Assembly (NCBI GenBank): GCA_014529385.2
Contig: CM043943.1
Coordinates: 102,403,855 to 102,467,854 of the forward strand
Reading direction: 5' to 3'
DNA: 64,000 nucleotides
From: Adiantum capillus-veneris
Taxonomy: Eukaryota; Streptophyta; Polypodiopsida; Polypodiales; Pteridaceae
Position 1 is the first letter of the stretch; each line of letters opens with the position of its first letter. Both the position numbers and the translations under genes were made by a program. Below, piece by piece: positions 1-10,603 of this stretch. The notes below the pieces were generated by a model. It was not told the DNA's origin and did no database searches. It saw only the letters and a list, made by a program, of their open reading frames with translations.

Positions 1-200
1 CAATTATCCCCAAACACTTCACACTTGAGTTGTTGGCTAGCCTATCTTGACAATTAGAGGACTTTGTAATTTCAAGCCCTAACCTATTCATTAATTTTTC
101 CGTGATCACACACATTTGAGCTCCACCATCAACATATACAATAGACACCTTTTTACCCCTTATGTAAGCATCCACAATGGGTTCCACATCTTTTTGTAGC
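1..200 (-). pseudogene. Ty3/gypsy retropepsin (protease) fragment, cut by window edge
   Basis: On the minus strand a protease-like segment reads toward the left edge. It shows the run PIVDAYIRGKKVSIVYVDGG, where D-G-G-A (Asp codon at 128-130) stands where retropepsins have the catalytic D-S/T-G-A, then a hydrophobic stretch and an N-R-L-G-L segment. In this family the enzyme cuts the retrotransposon polyprotein inside virus-like particles. It lies in the same frame as the gag relic at 743-1552, as expected for a gag-pro polyprotein, but stops lie between them. Reverse transcriptase and integrase would lie beyond the left edge. DGGA instead of DSGA or DTGA may be divergence or decay. The assignment rests on the motif and on order. 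Confidence 0.7.
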
Positions 201-742
201 TTTGAGGCCACAACCTTAATGGAAAGATTTGCTTTCTTCTTTGGAATTCTTGTACTTACCAACTTTGGCCATTGCCTTCTTACTTTGGCTGATAGGTGTA
301 GAAGTTGAGGCCATGAAATGTTTGGCTTTTGGGTTTGTAAATCCTCCAGGATGTTGTAGGGCTCTAGCTCCTTTCCCAATGGGAAGTCGTTGATACCAAT
401 TTTCCTTCGCCTTGATCTTTTCTTCCTGCTACTTTCAGCTTCTTCCATCTTTGACTTCTTCTTATTGTCCCTTCTAGCTGAATTTGTTCCTTCACTTCTC
501 ATGTATTCATCCTTATCATGTGCTCTTGTGCGTTTTTATGCCGGCATAACATCAAAGTTTAGAGTATGCTCATCTATTACCTCTTCTAGCTTAATGATGT
601 TGACTCCTCTTTCTTCCTCCTCATGTGGGACGGGAGGTATATTTGCTGGTGGTGGTGGTCGCCGAAGGATTTATGGGCCTTGAGCTAGTTCTTGCTGCAC
701 AGTGAGAGGAGGCAGTCTAGGGGGATATATGTCTCCCAGAAG

Positions 743-1552
743 TCACCTTGGATGTGGACAATTGTACGTTCCATGGCCCATTTCATTGCAATTCCAACAT
801 CGCAACTCTTGAGCTTGTCTTCGTTGATTGTGATTCCCTTCTCTTGGTTGTCGTTGTTGAGGTAGGCCCTGTACTAGATTCAGAGTGAGGCTCTCAAGCT
901 GTTGAGTTAGCCTTTGTAAAACCTCTTATTGAGAGTTATCTCCTATTTGTGAGGATTGTGCAAGAGGGGCCCTAATTGGTGCTTCCATGGTTTGTGAAGA
1001 CTCCCTCTCACTCACTTCATTCAAACCCCTTGCTATATGTGCTTGGAAGTGTAGTTTCCTAAACTTGATGATGGCTACCTCACGTGCTTCTTTGAAGGTG
1101 GATGGTAATTTTAGCTCTACTTTAGCCTTTAAAAGTGGATACAAGCCAACCATGAATCTCTCTTTTTTTAGAAAGTTAGGTGCACCACCATGATTTTCTA
1201 ATGTAGCCTCCCACCTACCCCATAGATTGACAAAGGTTGCTTCATAAGAGGGATAGTCTTCAAGTGATACCTGCTTATGTCCAATAAAACATTTCCATAA
1301 TCCTTCAGAAGTATCACCTTGCCCAAACTTCGAGAGGAAGCTTGCTCGCAGTCTCTCCCAGTTGGACTTGATTTGGGGTTGCAAAGTCTCATACCATGCT
1401 TTAGCTTCTACTTTTAGAACCAACGGGAAGGCTCATAGCTTTACTTCCTCTTCATCTCTCCCGGATATGAGATGTGCCATCTCCAAGTTGTCAAGAAACT
1501 CTTGCGCATCTTCCCCACTTCTTGCATAGAACGTGGGAAAAGAACTTGACAT
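743..1552 (-). pseudogene. Ty3/gypsy gag polyprotein relic with CCHC zinc knuckle
   Basis: The ATG at 1550-1552 begins a gag-like protein (capsid and nucleocapsid, which package element RNA). After about 39 codons there is an in-frame TGA (1433-1435). The frame then runs open to TAA at 926-928 and includes the retrotransposon gag signature A-x-x-W-Y-x-x-L and W-x-x-L-x-x-x-F. Beyond that stop, in the same frame, 758-799 encodes C-W-N-C-N-E-M-G-H-G-T-Y-N-C, an exact CX2CX4HX4C knuckle, then TGA at 743-745. Three stops make it a pseudogene. The protease fragment follows in frame. LTR and primer site upstream are not visible; the sequence above 2212 belongs to another repeat. Confidence 0.85.
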
Positions 1553-1637
1553 TTTGTTTAGACTTTTTGAAATTTCTTTTTTTAAAAGAAACTTTTCTCT
1601 TACGGGCCGCACAAGATTGTTGACACTATAAATCTGA

Positions 1638-1850
1638 TTACATTAAAATGAAGATGTACACATCCATTGTTAATTCGTACTTTATCATAGGTAGAATAAA
1701 TGGATTAATTGAAGCATTGATTTCATTGAGGCGAGTGGATCCAAATATCCTCCTTATGATAGATTGAAACCTAAACTTAGTTGCAATGATTATATGAATG
1801 GATTGCCGAGCAATAGGCCTAAAAGGTTCATTGTTTTGATCGTGATTCAT
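1638..1850 (-). CDS. Small ORF B, unrecognised family, upstream of gag
   Basis: A 70-codon ORF lying just upstream of the gag relic on the same strand. I do not recognise the family. Its C-terminal half has the pattern R-L-N-E-I-N-A-S-I-N-P-F-I-L-P-M-I then Y-x-x-x-x-D-V-Y-I-F-I-L. The same pattern occurs in the ORF at 1934-2149 and in a plus-strand pair near 30.95-31.35 kb. Recurrence at two loci in the same A-then-B order argues that it belongs to a mobile element and was once translated. No catalytic motif or signal peptide is visible. It may be an extra 5' ORF of the gypsy element. Confidence 0.5.
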   Translation of the reverse strand: MNHDQNNEPFRPIARQSIHIIIATKFRFQSIIRRIFGSTRLNEINASINPFILPMIKYELTMDVYIFILM

Positions 1851-1933
1851 GTGCTACTCCTCATTGTTGGTTTGAAGACCTCGTTCCTTCATATGGCCCT
1901 TGAGCACCCCTTCACCACTCCTTATTCCTGCCT

Positions 1934-2149
1934 TTAAAACAAAATGAAAATGTGAACATCAAAAGAAGTTTCATAATTGATGATTGGAAGTGTAATTGGA
2001 TTGGGTGATGCCAGTATTTCTCTAAGTCTTTCTGCACCAAACATAAAAACAATGCGTTGCTGGAAAAAGACTTTTCTATCTATGTGAACATTTACTCTAA
2101 TGTGTTGTGCAAAATGAAATGGATAGAAGGGAACTCCATTGTTCATCAC
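1934..2149 (-). CDS. Small ORF A, paralogue of ORF B
   Basis: A 71-codon ORF 83 bases upstream of ORF B on the same strand. It shares R-L-R-E-I-x-A-S-x-N-P, L-P-I-I-x-Y-E and D-V-H-I-F-I-L with ORF B, so the two look like a tandem duplication or a repeated domain. Its N-terminal half (N-V-H-I-D-R-K-V-F-F-Q-Q-R-I-V-F-M-F-G) closely matches a plus-strand segment at about 30951-31140. Function unknown. The protein is rich in aromatic and aliphatic residues, with no recognisable domain. Confidence 0.5.
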   Translation of the reverse strand: MMNNGVPFYPFHFAQHIRVNVHIDRKVFFQQRIVFMFGAERLREILASPNPITLPIINYETSFDVHIFILF

Positions 2150-3165
2150 TAAAAATTTGAAGGTAACTTGGAAATATGTTACTCAGTGGGGGCACCACTT
2201 TATGAGGGTGATCTTTTTGAAATGGGGCCTCTAAACCCAAACCAATGGGCCTACCCTCACAAAATGTTCGTAAAGAGGTACGCACACTACTTGGGGCGCC
2301 ACCTTCTTTTGCGAGTGGAGAAGGAAACCAATCAAAATAACACTTGCACTCACCCACTCAAGCAACACACTTTAAAAACCCCCTTACTCTATCTACACTT
2401 TGGACACTTGAACACCATCAACGATTATGCAACCCAATGCCGTGCATCAAATGAAATATGCAATTTGTGGAATAGCATTCACCTTCTCCCCATAAGAATA
2501 CCCATAATACATCCACACTCCTCCTCTCTCAACCACTCATCAAAAAATCATGCGCACAAGACTTGCCTCTCAAACACACAAGAGAATCACTTACATCAAA
2601 CTAACACACTTTGCATAGCGAGCTCATCTCTATCTATGCAATGCCGTGACACAAATAAAATCACCACGAGAGATAGGCACATGCATATGTAATGAAACAA
2701 AAGAGAGTTGGAGCGAGAAATTTATTTAAAACAATTGAATAAGTGTGGAGAAAAAAACCAATGGTAAATTGAGAATAGAACACTTACTTGATTTCTCGCA
2801 CACCTTTTAAGGAGAGGACAGACGCTGGTTAACCATCACGAATTGCGACACTTGAAAGTTTTTTGAAGATGATTTAATGATCATTAACATAACCATGAGA
2901 GAGATCATGATGTATTTACAAGTTATTGAAGTGCTACAAATGATTGATTGGGTTGATGGAGTAAGAGATTGTAGAATAGAAAGAGTGGAGGATAGAGTTG
3001 CACTTCCTCCAAAGAGGATGGTTAGGAGGGAGGATGTGAAAGAGGGAGAGTTGGGGTTTTCTCTACTATTGATCAAGAAACAACATGAAGTTGAAAATAT
3101 AGGTGTGTGTCCTTGAGTCTCTCCAAGGGGGGCTATGTATAGTTGTGTAGGAGTGGGATTATGCT

Positions 3166-3204
3166 ACACTTAATTAGGGTAAGTGATTAGCCCTAATTAA
3201 GTGT
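3166..3204. repeat. Perfect 14-bp inverted repeat
   Basis: ACACTTAATTAGGG at 3166-3179 and its exact reverse complement at 3191-3204 flank an 11-base loop. The same structure is preserved at 6530-6568 in the second duplication copy. It could form a hairpin or be the scar of a small insertion. No function can be assigned. Confidence 0.8.
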
Positions 3205-4252
3205 CCTTTGACCACTCATTGAATATTGGACATAAAAGGGACTATTTATTCACCAAAAATATCATTTTAGACTGTGAAGGCTACATAGGGGTGCATAATG
3301 TAGGTGGGCCCCACCATGAGGCCCTACGGGTGTCTCCTGCGGGGTATCTCAACTTGTCTGTCTTAGCATTTAGAAAGCATCTTTAGGTTGGTCCCATCAC
3401 ATGCAAGTGACCTTGAACACTCATTGCTCTTCTAGAAGATGATAAGGGGAAAAATAAGATCTCACCCTCTCGATCTACTTGATTTACAGTTCCCTTTTGC
3501 TGCGAATCTGTCAGATTTACACTATTTTGACCATAACTTTTTACTTGTAGCTCGGAATGACATGCTTCAAAAGGCAAATTGAACCTTCTCAACATGTTTG
3601 ATATGCATTTGGACTATTCTTCACGCCCATGCACCAAGGAATTCGGTTTGGAAGGTCCACACTAGGCTAGGGAACCTTTTGCTTCCAAGTCTTCTTGTAT
3701 GGGCCCTTTGCTTGTATGCATCCAAGGGGAATCATGCTTTTTCAAAAGGCTATGATGCTTAAACAAATAGAGGAGGGCCCAATATTATTTTCTTGTGAAA
3801 ATAATATACAATTGGAGTCTTTTTGAAAGGAGAAAAACTATATGTATATCCTTAAGAGATATTGGGCCACCTATGTAGGGGCATAGAAGACTTGTAGAGA
3901 GGGACCATAATCTTTGGTAAAGACAAGTGGAGAGTTGATTCCCATGGTAGTTTATCTATATGGGATGGAAGATGGATATATTATTTTTCTACTACTAATT
4001 CACAAGAGGTAAGAAAGTTTGGGGGTAGATAGTTGGTTATTGTATGCTTACTTTTATTTACAAAACAAAAAAGAAAAGGGTGGTAATATAAATATATGAC
4101 TAAGGTGACATTTTTGGGAAGAGTACAATGTATGTATCGCCACAAAGGTTAAATGAAGAGGGGGAATTTAATCTAGATAACTTAATAGCGTAGAAAAATA
4201 TATACACATATGAGGAAGAGGACGTTGAGTAGGCTGAAAAATGTTGCAAAAA

Positions 4253-4632
4253 CCGAAAACAACTAGGTCAAAAATCCATTGCTGTTAACAATCGCAATTT
4301 TAGAACTTGATCTAAAGTGGAGTTTGAGAACATAAGCATGTGTGCTTAGATCTTATAAACATGTCCTAGAAGTTTCGTTATGTTTAGATGTCATTTGATG
4401 CTGTAACGGTTATGATTTGTTTGCCGATGAGCGATTGGCTTTTGGTGATTTCAGTCACTTGAGTGTAGCTCAGTTAGATGCAAGTTATTAGCTATTTGCC
4501 AAGAGATTGACAACCTCTGGTAGCCTCTATGCACTAGCCAAGTCAGATTCCTTTTATGGATTGACAATTTAATTGTGGTTTTCACTAATACTGCAATAAG
4601 ATAGGATGGTGAGGTTAGACATGCGTCCCACA
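4253..4632 (+). mobile_element. 5'-truncated LTR (918-bp LTR family), copy 1
   Basis: From about 4253 the sequence matches the 3' part of the complete LTRs at 8839-9756 and 10604-11521 and ends in GACATGCGTCCCACA. The 5' half, with the promoter, is missing and replaced by the unrelated 2-kb block. A tRNA-Asp-like primer-binding site follows at once. The corresponding LTR piece of the second duplication copy is 7617-7996. Confidence 0.85.
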
Positions 4633-5409
4633 TTTGACGCCGTTGTCGGGGATAAAAGTTGAGTTATTACAGGTAAAATAAAGGCTTTATGTAGACATGG
4701 AAGTCAATGGCACAGATAAAGACCACCCAAAGTGGAGGTTGAGCTCGCTGAACAAAAACCCAAGATACTTGATTTTGTTCACGAGAGCACATGCGGCCCT
4801 ACAAAAAGATCGGACTTTCTGTCAAGTACCAAGAGTAAGGACATGGATAGCACATGAGGTACTAATCAAGAAGTGGCCAACTTGGCTAAACTACCCCAGA
4901 TTGCCTCCTTTAGAAAACGGACCAGTGATTGAAGAATACATAATGAAAACCCTAAAGGGTGCCATGTCATTCTTTAAAAGTCTATCTGATTTATCATGTG
5001 CTATGCTATATAACATCTACTAAATGCTTATCGTATGCATCGAAGTGTTCAATGAGCCAGAGCAAGCAAGGTCCCTTGGATGTCATTCCTCGAGGGTAAT
5101 AAAGGTTTTTGATATGATCTTAGTGGCCAACCTTCTGAAGAAGTCCTCTATGGCTTCTACGCCAGATGCATGTTTCTACCTTCACTCAATATGCTGGCAT
5201 TCGAGGAATCGTTCTACACGGGATTCTTCACTTTGCGAACAAAGAAATTTGCACAAGTGATCAGCAACCTCACATCAAGATTTGTAGGCTACTCAACAGT
5301 GGAGATGAAGCGCACAGTAACTATGCAATTTTTGCAAGTGCGAGATAAAGAAAGGAAGATCAGATACCAAAGGCACTAAGTGCGCTTAAAGGCCGCCTCC
5401 CCAGCCACC
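4633..5409 (+). pseudogene. Internal region of short non-autonomous LTR element, copy 1
   Basis: It starts with TTTGACGCCGTTGTCGGGGA, which resembles the tRNA-Asp primer site of plant gypsy elements. A 108-codon ORF at 4697-5023 (MEVNGTDKDHPKWRL...) follows. A second frame, best seen around 5170-5379, gives M-L-A-F-E-E-S-F-Y-T-G-F-F-T ... F-V-G-Y ... Q-F-L-Q-V. The same two segments recur near 8.06-8.74, 9.8-10.5 and 12.3-13.06 kb, so they are remains of one protein. No gag, protease or polymerase motif is recognisable. The protein may be a degraded structural gene or captured sequence. The region ends at AGCCCAAAG, without the polypurine tract. Confidence 0.6.
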
Positions 5410-5577
5410 AGCCCAAAGTATCGTTAGAAGTATAAACATGTCTTAGAAGTATCGTTTTGTTTGGATGTCATTTGATGCTTACCGATGTGATTTGTTTGCC
5501 GATGAGCGATTGGCTTTTGGTGATTTCAATCACTTGAGTGTAGTTGAGCTAGATGCCAGTTATTAGTGATGGCAAGA
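5410..5577 (+). mobile_element. LTR shard at the tandem-duplication junction
   Basis: About 160 bases match the middle of the 918-bp LTR (around 9478-9615 in the complete copy) and join the first duplication copy to the second. An LTR piece exactly at the breakpoint fits unequal recombination between LTR sequences as the origin of the duplication. Confidence 0.75.
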
Positions 5578-8500
5578 TTTTTGAAATGGGGCCTCTAAAC
5601 CCAAACCAATGGGCCTACCCTCACAAAATGTTCGTAAAGAGGTACGCACACTACTTGGGGCACCACCTTCTTTTGGGAGTGAAGAAGGAAACCAATCAAA
5701 ATAACACTTGCACTCACCCACTCAAGCAACACACTTTGAAAACCCCCTTACTCTATTTACACTTTGGACACTTGAACACCATCAACCATTATGCAACCCA
5801 ATGCCGTGCATCAAATGAAATATGCAATTTGTGGAATAGCATTCACCTTCTCCCCATAAGAATACCCATAATACATCCAAACTCCTCCTCTCTCAACCAC
5901 TCATCAAAAAATCATGCGCACAAGACTTGCCTCTCAAACACACAAGAGAATCACTTACATCAAACTAACACACTTTGCATAGCGAGCTCATTTCCATCTA
6001 TGCAATGCCGTGACACAAATAAAATCACCATGAGAGGTAGCCACATGCATATGTAATGAAACAAAAGAGAGTTGGAGTGAGAAATTTATTTAAACCAATT
6101 GAATAAGTGTGGAGAAACAAACCAATGGTAAATTGAGAATAGAACACTTACTTGATTTCTCGCACACCTTTTAAGGGGAGGACAAACGCTGGTTAACCAT
6201 CACGAATTGCGTCACTTGAAAGTTTTTTGAAGATGATTTAATGATCATTAACATAACCATGAGATAGATCATGATGTATTTACAAGTTATTGAGGTGCTA
6301 CAAAAGATTGATTGGGTTGATGGAGTAAGAGATTGTAGAATAGAAAGAGTGGAGGATAGAGTTGCACTTCCTCCAAAGAGGATGGTTAGGAGGGAGGATG
6401 TGAAAGAGGGAGAGTTGGGGTTTTCTCTACTATTGATCAAGAAACAACATGAAGTTGAAAATATAGCTGTGTTTCCTTGAGTCTCTCCAAGGGGGGCTAT
6501 GTATAGTTGTGTAGGAGTGGGATTATGCTACACTTAATTAGGGTAAGTGATTAGCCCTAATTAAGTGTCCTTTGACCACTCATTGAATATTGGACATAAA
6601 AGGGACTATTTATTCACCAAAAATATCATTTTAGACTGTGAAGGCTACATAGGGGTGCATAATGTACGTGGGCCCCACCATGAGGCCCTACGGGTGGCTC
6701 CTGCGGGGTATCTCAACTTGTCTGTCTTAGCATTTAGAAAGCATCTTTAGGTTGGTCCCATCACATGCAAGTGACCTTGAACACTCATTGCTCTTCTAGA
6801 AGATGATTAGGGGAAAAATAAGATCTCACCCTCTCGATCTACTTGATTTACAGTTCCCTTTTGCTGTGAATCTGACAGATTTACACTATTTTGACCATAA
6901 CTTTTTACTTGTAGCTCGGAATGACATGCTTCAAAAGGCAAATTGAACCTTCTCAACATGTTTGATATGAATTTGGACTATTCTTCACGCCCATGCACCA
7001 AGGAATTCGGTTTGGAAGGTCCACACTAGGCTAGGGAACCTTTTGCTTCCAAGTCTTCTTGTATGGGCCCTTTGCTTGTATGCATCCAAGGGGAATCATG
7101 CTTTTTCAAAAGGCTATGATGCTTAAACAAATAGAGGAGGGCCCAATATTATTTTCTTGTGAAAAGAATATACAATTGGAGTCTTTTTGAAAGGAGAAAA
7201 ACTATATGTATATCCTTAAGAGATATTGGGCCACCTATGTAGGGGCATAGAAGACTTGTAGAGAGGGACCATAATCTTTGGTAAAGACAAGTGGACGTTG
7301 ATTCCCATGGTAGTTTATCTATATGGGATGGAAGATGGATATATTATTTTTCTACTACTAATTCACAAGAGGTAAGAAAGTTTGGGGGTAGATAGTTGGT
7401 TATTGTATGCTTACTTTTATTTACAAAACAAAAAAGAAAAGGGTGGTAATATAAATATATGACTAAGGTGACATTTTTGGGAAGAGTACAATGTATGTAT
7501 CGCCACAAAGGTTAAACGAAGAGGGGGAATTTACTCTAGATAACTTAATAGCGTAGAAAAATATATACACATATGAGGAAGAGGACGTTGAGTAGGCTGA
7601 AAAATGTTGCAAAAAGCCGAAAACAACTAGGTCAAAAATCCATTGCTGTTAACAATCGCAATTTTAGAACTTGATCTAAAGTGGAGTTTGAGAACATAAT
7701 CATGTGTGCTTAGATCTTATAAACATGTCCTAGAAGTTTCGTTATGTTTGGATGTCATTTGATGCTGTAACGGTTATGATTTGTTTGCCGATGAGCGATT
7801 GGCTTTTGGTGATTTCAGTCACTTGAGTGTAGCTCAGTTAGATGCAAGTTATTAGCTATTTGCCAAGAGATTGACAACCTCTGGTAGCCTCTATGCACTA
7901 GCCGAGTCAGATTCCTTTTATGGATTGACAATTTAATTGTGGTTCTCACTAATACTGCAATAAGATAGGATGGTGAGGTTAGACATGCGTCCCACATTTG
8001 ACGCCATTGTCGGGGATAAAAGTTGAGTTATTACAAGTAAAATAAAGGCTTTATGTAGACATGGAAGTCAATGGCACAGATAAAGACCACCCAAAGTGGA
8101 GGTTGAGCTCGTTGAACAAAAACCCAAGATACTTGATTTTGTTCACGAGAGCACATGCGGCCCTACAAAAAGATCGGACTTTCTGTCAAGTACCAAGAGT
8201 AAGGACATGGATAGCACATGAGGTACTAATCAAGAAGTGGCCAACTTGGCTAAACTACCCCAGATTGCCTCCTTTAGAAAACGGACCAGTGATTGAAGAA
8301 TACATAATGAAAACCCTAAAGGGTGCCATGTCATTCTTTAAAAGTCTATCTGATTTATCATGTGCTATGCTATATAACATCTACTAAATGATTATCGTAT
8401 GCATCGAAGTGTTCAATGAGCCAGAGCAAGCAAGGTCCCTTGGATGTCATTCCTCGAGGGTAATAAAGGTTTTTGATATGATCTTAGTGGCCAACCTTCT

Positions 8501-8773
8501 GAAGAAGTCCTCTATGGCTTCTACGCCAGATGCATGTTTCTACCTTCACTCAATATGCTGGCATTCGAGGAATCGTTCTACACGGGATTCTTCACTTTGA
8601 GAACAAAGAAATTTGCACGAGTGATCAGCAACCTCACATCAAGATTTGTAGGCTACTCAACAGTGGAGATGAAGCGCACAGTAACTATGCAATTTTTGCA
8701 AGTGCGAGATAAAGAAAGGAAGATCAGATACCAAAGGCACTAAGTGCGCTTAAAGGCCGCCTCCCCAGCCACC
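5578..8773 (+). repeat. 3.36-kb tandem duplication, copy 2
   Basis: Second copy of the block at 2214-5409, at a constant offset of 3364 bases. It contains the LTR piece 7617-7996, the primer-like site from 7997 (one extra mismatch, GCCATTGTC), and the 108-codon ORF at 8061-8387, nearly identical to 4697-5023. Unlike copy 1 it continues past AGCCCAAAG into the natural 3' end of the internal region (to the polypurine tract at about 8823-8838). Copy 2 therefore has the ancestral right boundary. Confidence 0.9.
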
Positions 8774-8838
8774 AGCCCAAAGATTAATTCAGCCCATAAA
8801 GCTGTGTCAAGGGACGACATAGGCGAGGAGGGGGGAAA

Positions 8839-9756
8839 TGTTAGCAGCAAGCTAACACAGATACCATTTTTCGGAGTTCTCATTGTAAAACACTTATTAT
8901 TTTGATAAATGGAGAATATTGTAACTCTTATTTTCTCAGATAAACTCTGTAACTAATGAGCCGGAGCTACAAGCCTGTAGATTGTATCAACCTGTCATTA
9001 CCTATCATTGGTAGAACTCTAGATTATTAGTTTTGACCACCAAAAACCTTGGCTAAGGTATAAAAGCCAATATTTGTAAGTTATTATAAAGTTTTGGATA
9101 ATGAAATACACAGCGTGAGCTAACGACGCTCACTCCTCTCCTTCTCGCGCTTTCTACTCCCTCAGCGGTTGTCACATTGCAGTCGTGTTTGTTGCATTGC
9201 AATCGCACGTAAGCGCTCTACGAATAGATGTAAACACATCACAATATTTTGTAGCTTTTGGCATCGTCGACCCGTAGCCTAATTTCATCATAACTAGGAA
9301 TTTATACTTTCAAATAAAAAACTAAGCATAGGTGGGATATTGGGGCATCATTGCTAAGCATTTAGATGCACTCTGGGTCGAAAACAACTAGGTCAAAAAT
9401 CCACTGCTGTTAATAACGCAATTTTATAACTTGACCTAAAGTGGGGTTTGAGACCATAAGCATGTGTGATTAGATATTATAAACATGTCCTAGAAGTTTT
9501 GTTATGTTTGGATGTGATTTGATGATGTAACGGATGTGATTTGTTTACCGATGAGCGATCGGCTTTTGGTGATTTCAGTCACTTGAGTGTAGCTGAGTTA
9601 GATGCGAGTTATTAGTTGTTTTTCAAGAGATTGACAACCTCTTGTAACCTCTATGCACTAGCCAAGTCAGCTTCTTTTCATGGATTGATATTTTTATCGT
9701 GGTTCTCACTAATACTGCAATAAGATAGGATGGTGAGGTTCGACATGCGTCCCACA
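8839..9756 (+). repeat. 5' LTR, 918 bp
   Basis: Begins TGTTAGC-AGCAA-GCTAACA, a small palindrome at the very end, and finishes GACATGCGTCCCACA. A TATA-like GGTATAAAAGCC near 9057-9068 is the likely promoter. Middle and 3' portions are shared with LTR pieces at 4.25, 7.6, 27.9, 42.8 and 57.1 kb. Confidence 0.9.
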
Positions 9757-9776
9757 TTTGACGCCGTTGCCGGGGA
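9757..9776 (+). other. Primer-binding site, tRNA-Asp-like
   Basis: TTTGACGCCGTTGCCGGGGA directly after the LTR. Plant gypsy elements primed by tRNA-Asp carry TGGCGCCGTTGCCGGGGA. The match is close but not exact at the 5' end. Confidence 0.75.
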
Positions 9777-10587
9777 TAAAAGTTGAGTTACTACACATAA
9801 AAGAAAGGCTTTATGTAGACATGGAAGTCAAGGGCACAGAAAAAGACCACCCAAAGTGGAGGTTGAGGTGGCTGAACAAAAACCCAAGATACTTGATTTT
9901 GTTCACGAGAGCACCTGCGGCCCTGCAAAAAGATCCGACTTTCTGTCCTGTACCTATAGTAAGGACATGGATAGCATGAGGTACTAATCAAGAAGCGGCC
10001 AACTTGGCTAAACTACCCCAAATCGCCTCCTTTTGAAAAGGGACCATTGATTGAAGAATACATAGTGAAAACCCTAAAGGGTGCCATGTCATTCTTTAAA
10101 AGTCTATCTGATTTGTCATGTGCTATGCATACTATATAAGATCTACAGAATGTTGCTCACATGCATCAAAGTGTTCAATGAGCCAGAGCAAGCAAGGCCC
10201 CTTCGATGTCATTCCTCGAGGGTAATAAACGTTTGTGCTATGATCTCACTGGCCAACCTTCTGAAGAAGTCCTCTATGGATTCTACGCCAGATGCATGTC
10301 TCTCTACCTTCACACAATATGTTGGCGTTCGAGGAAGCGTTCTACATGGGATTCTTCACTTGGCGAACAAAGATATTTGCGCCAGTGATCAACAACCTCA
10401 CATCAAGATTTGTAGGTTACTTAGCAATGGAGCTGAAGAATAGAGTAACTATGCAATTTCTGCAAGTGCTAGACAAAGAAAGGGAGATCAGATAACAAAA
10501 GGCACTAAGTGCGCTTAAAGACCTCCTTGCTAGCCGCCAGCCCAAAGATTACTTCAACCCATAAAGCTGTGTCAAGGGACGACACAT
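9777..10587 (+). pseudogene. Internal ORF relic of the short LTR element
   Basis: It starts with the MEVKGTEKDHPKWRL segment (about 9821-9979, ending in a stop). It continues in other frames with E-G-N-K-R-L-C-Y-D-L-T-G-Q-P-S-E-E-V-L-Y-G-F-Y-A-R-C-M and then F-Y-M-G-F-F-T ... F-V-G-Y ... M-Q-F-L-Q-V. Frameshifts separate the pieces. The order matches the other copies (4.6, 8.0 and 12.3 kb), so one ancestral protein of roughly 250 residues can be inferred. I do not recognise the family. A hairpin (10568-10586) lies just before the polypurine tract. Confidence 0.55.
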
Positions 10588-10603
10588 GCAAGGAGGGGAG
10601 GAA
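10568..10603 (+). other. Hairpin plus polypurine tract
   Basis: TGTGTC-AAGGGAC-GACACA (10568-10586) forms a 6-bp stem. GCAAGGAGGGGAGGAA (10588-10603) is the plus-strand primer tract, ending at the first base of the 3' LTR. Equivalent hairpins precede the purine tracts of two other LTR families here. Confidence 0.8.

Larger units (their letters stand above)
2214..5409 (+). repeat. 3.36-kb tandem duplication, copy 1
   Basis: The block from the T-run before GAAATGGGGCCTC (2214) to AGCCCAAAG (5409) recurs 3364 bases downstream at 5578-8773 with only scattered substitutions and few indels. It is composite: about 2 kb of non-coding sequence of unknown origin (2214-4252), a 5'-truncated LTR (4253-4632), a primer-binding site, and the internal region of a short LTR element. 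The first 2 kb shows no convincing gene; an open 174-codon stretch at 2168-2692 has no recognisable domain. The high identity implies a recent unequal exchange. Confidence 0.9.

Noticed and set aside
390-683. Plus-strand 97-codon ORF rich in Ser/Leu
   Set aside because: Lies opposite the gag-protease linker of the minus-strand gypsy relic; no domain; a shadow frame.
2168-2692. 174-codon ORF also open at 5553-6056
   Set aside because: Conservation only reflects the recent tandem duplication; composition (His/Asn/Thr-rich) is not protein-like and no family is recognisable.
2807-3116. Open frames on both strands, conserved in the second duplication copy
   Set aside because: Same explanation; recent copying preserves any open frame.
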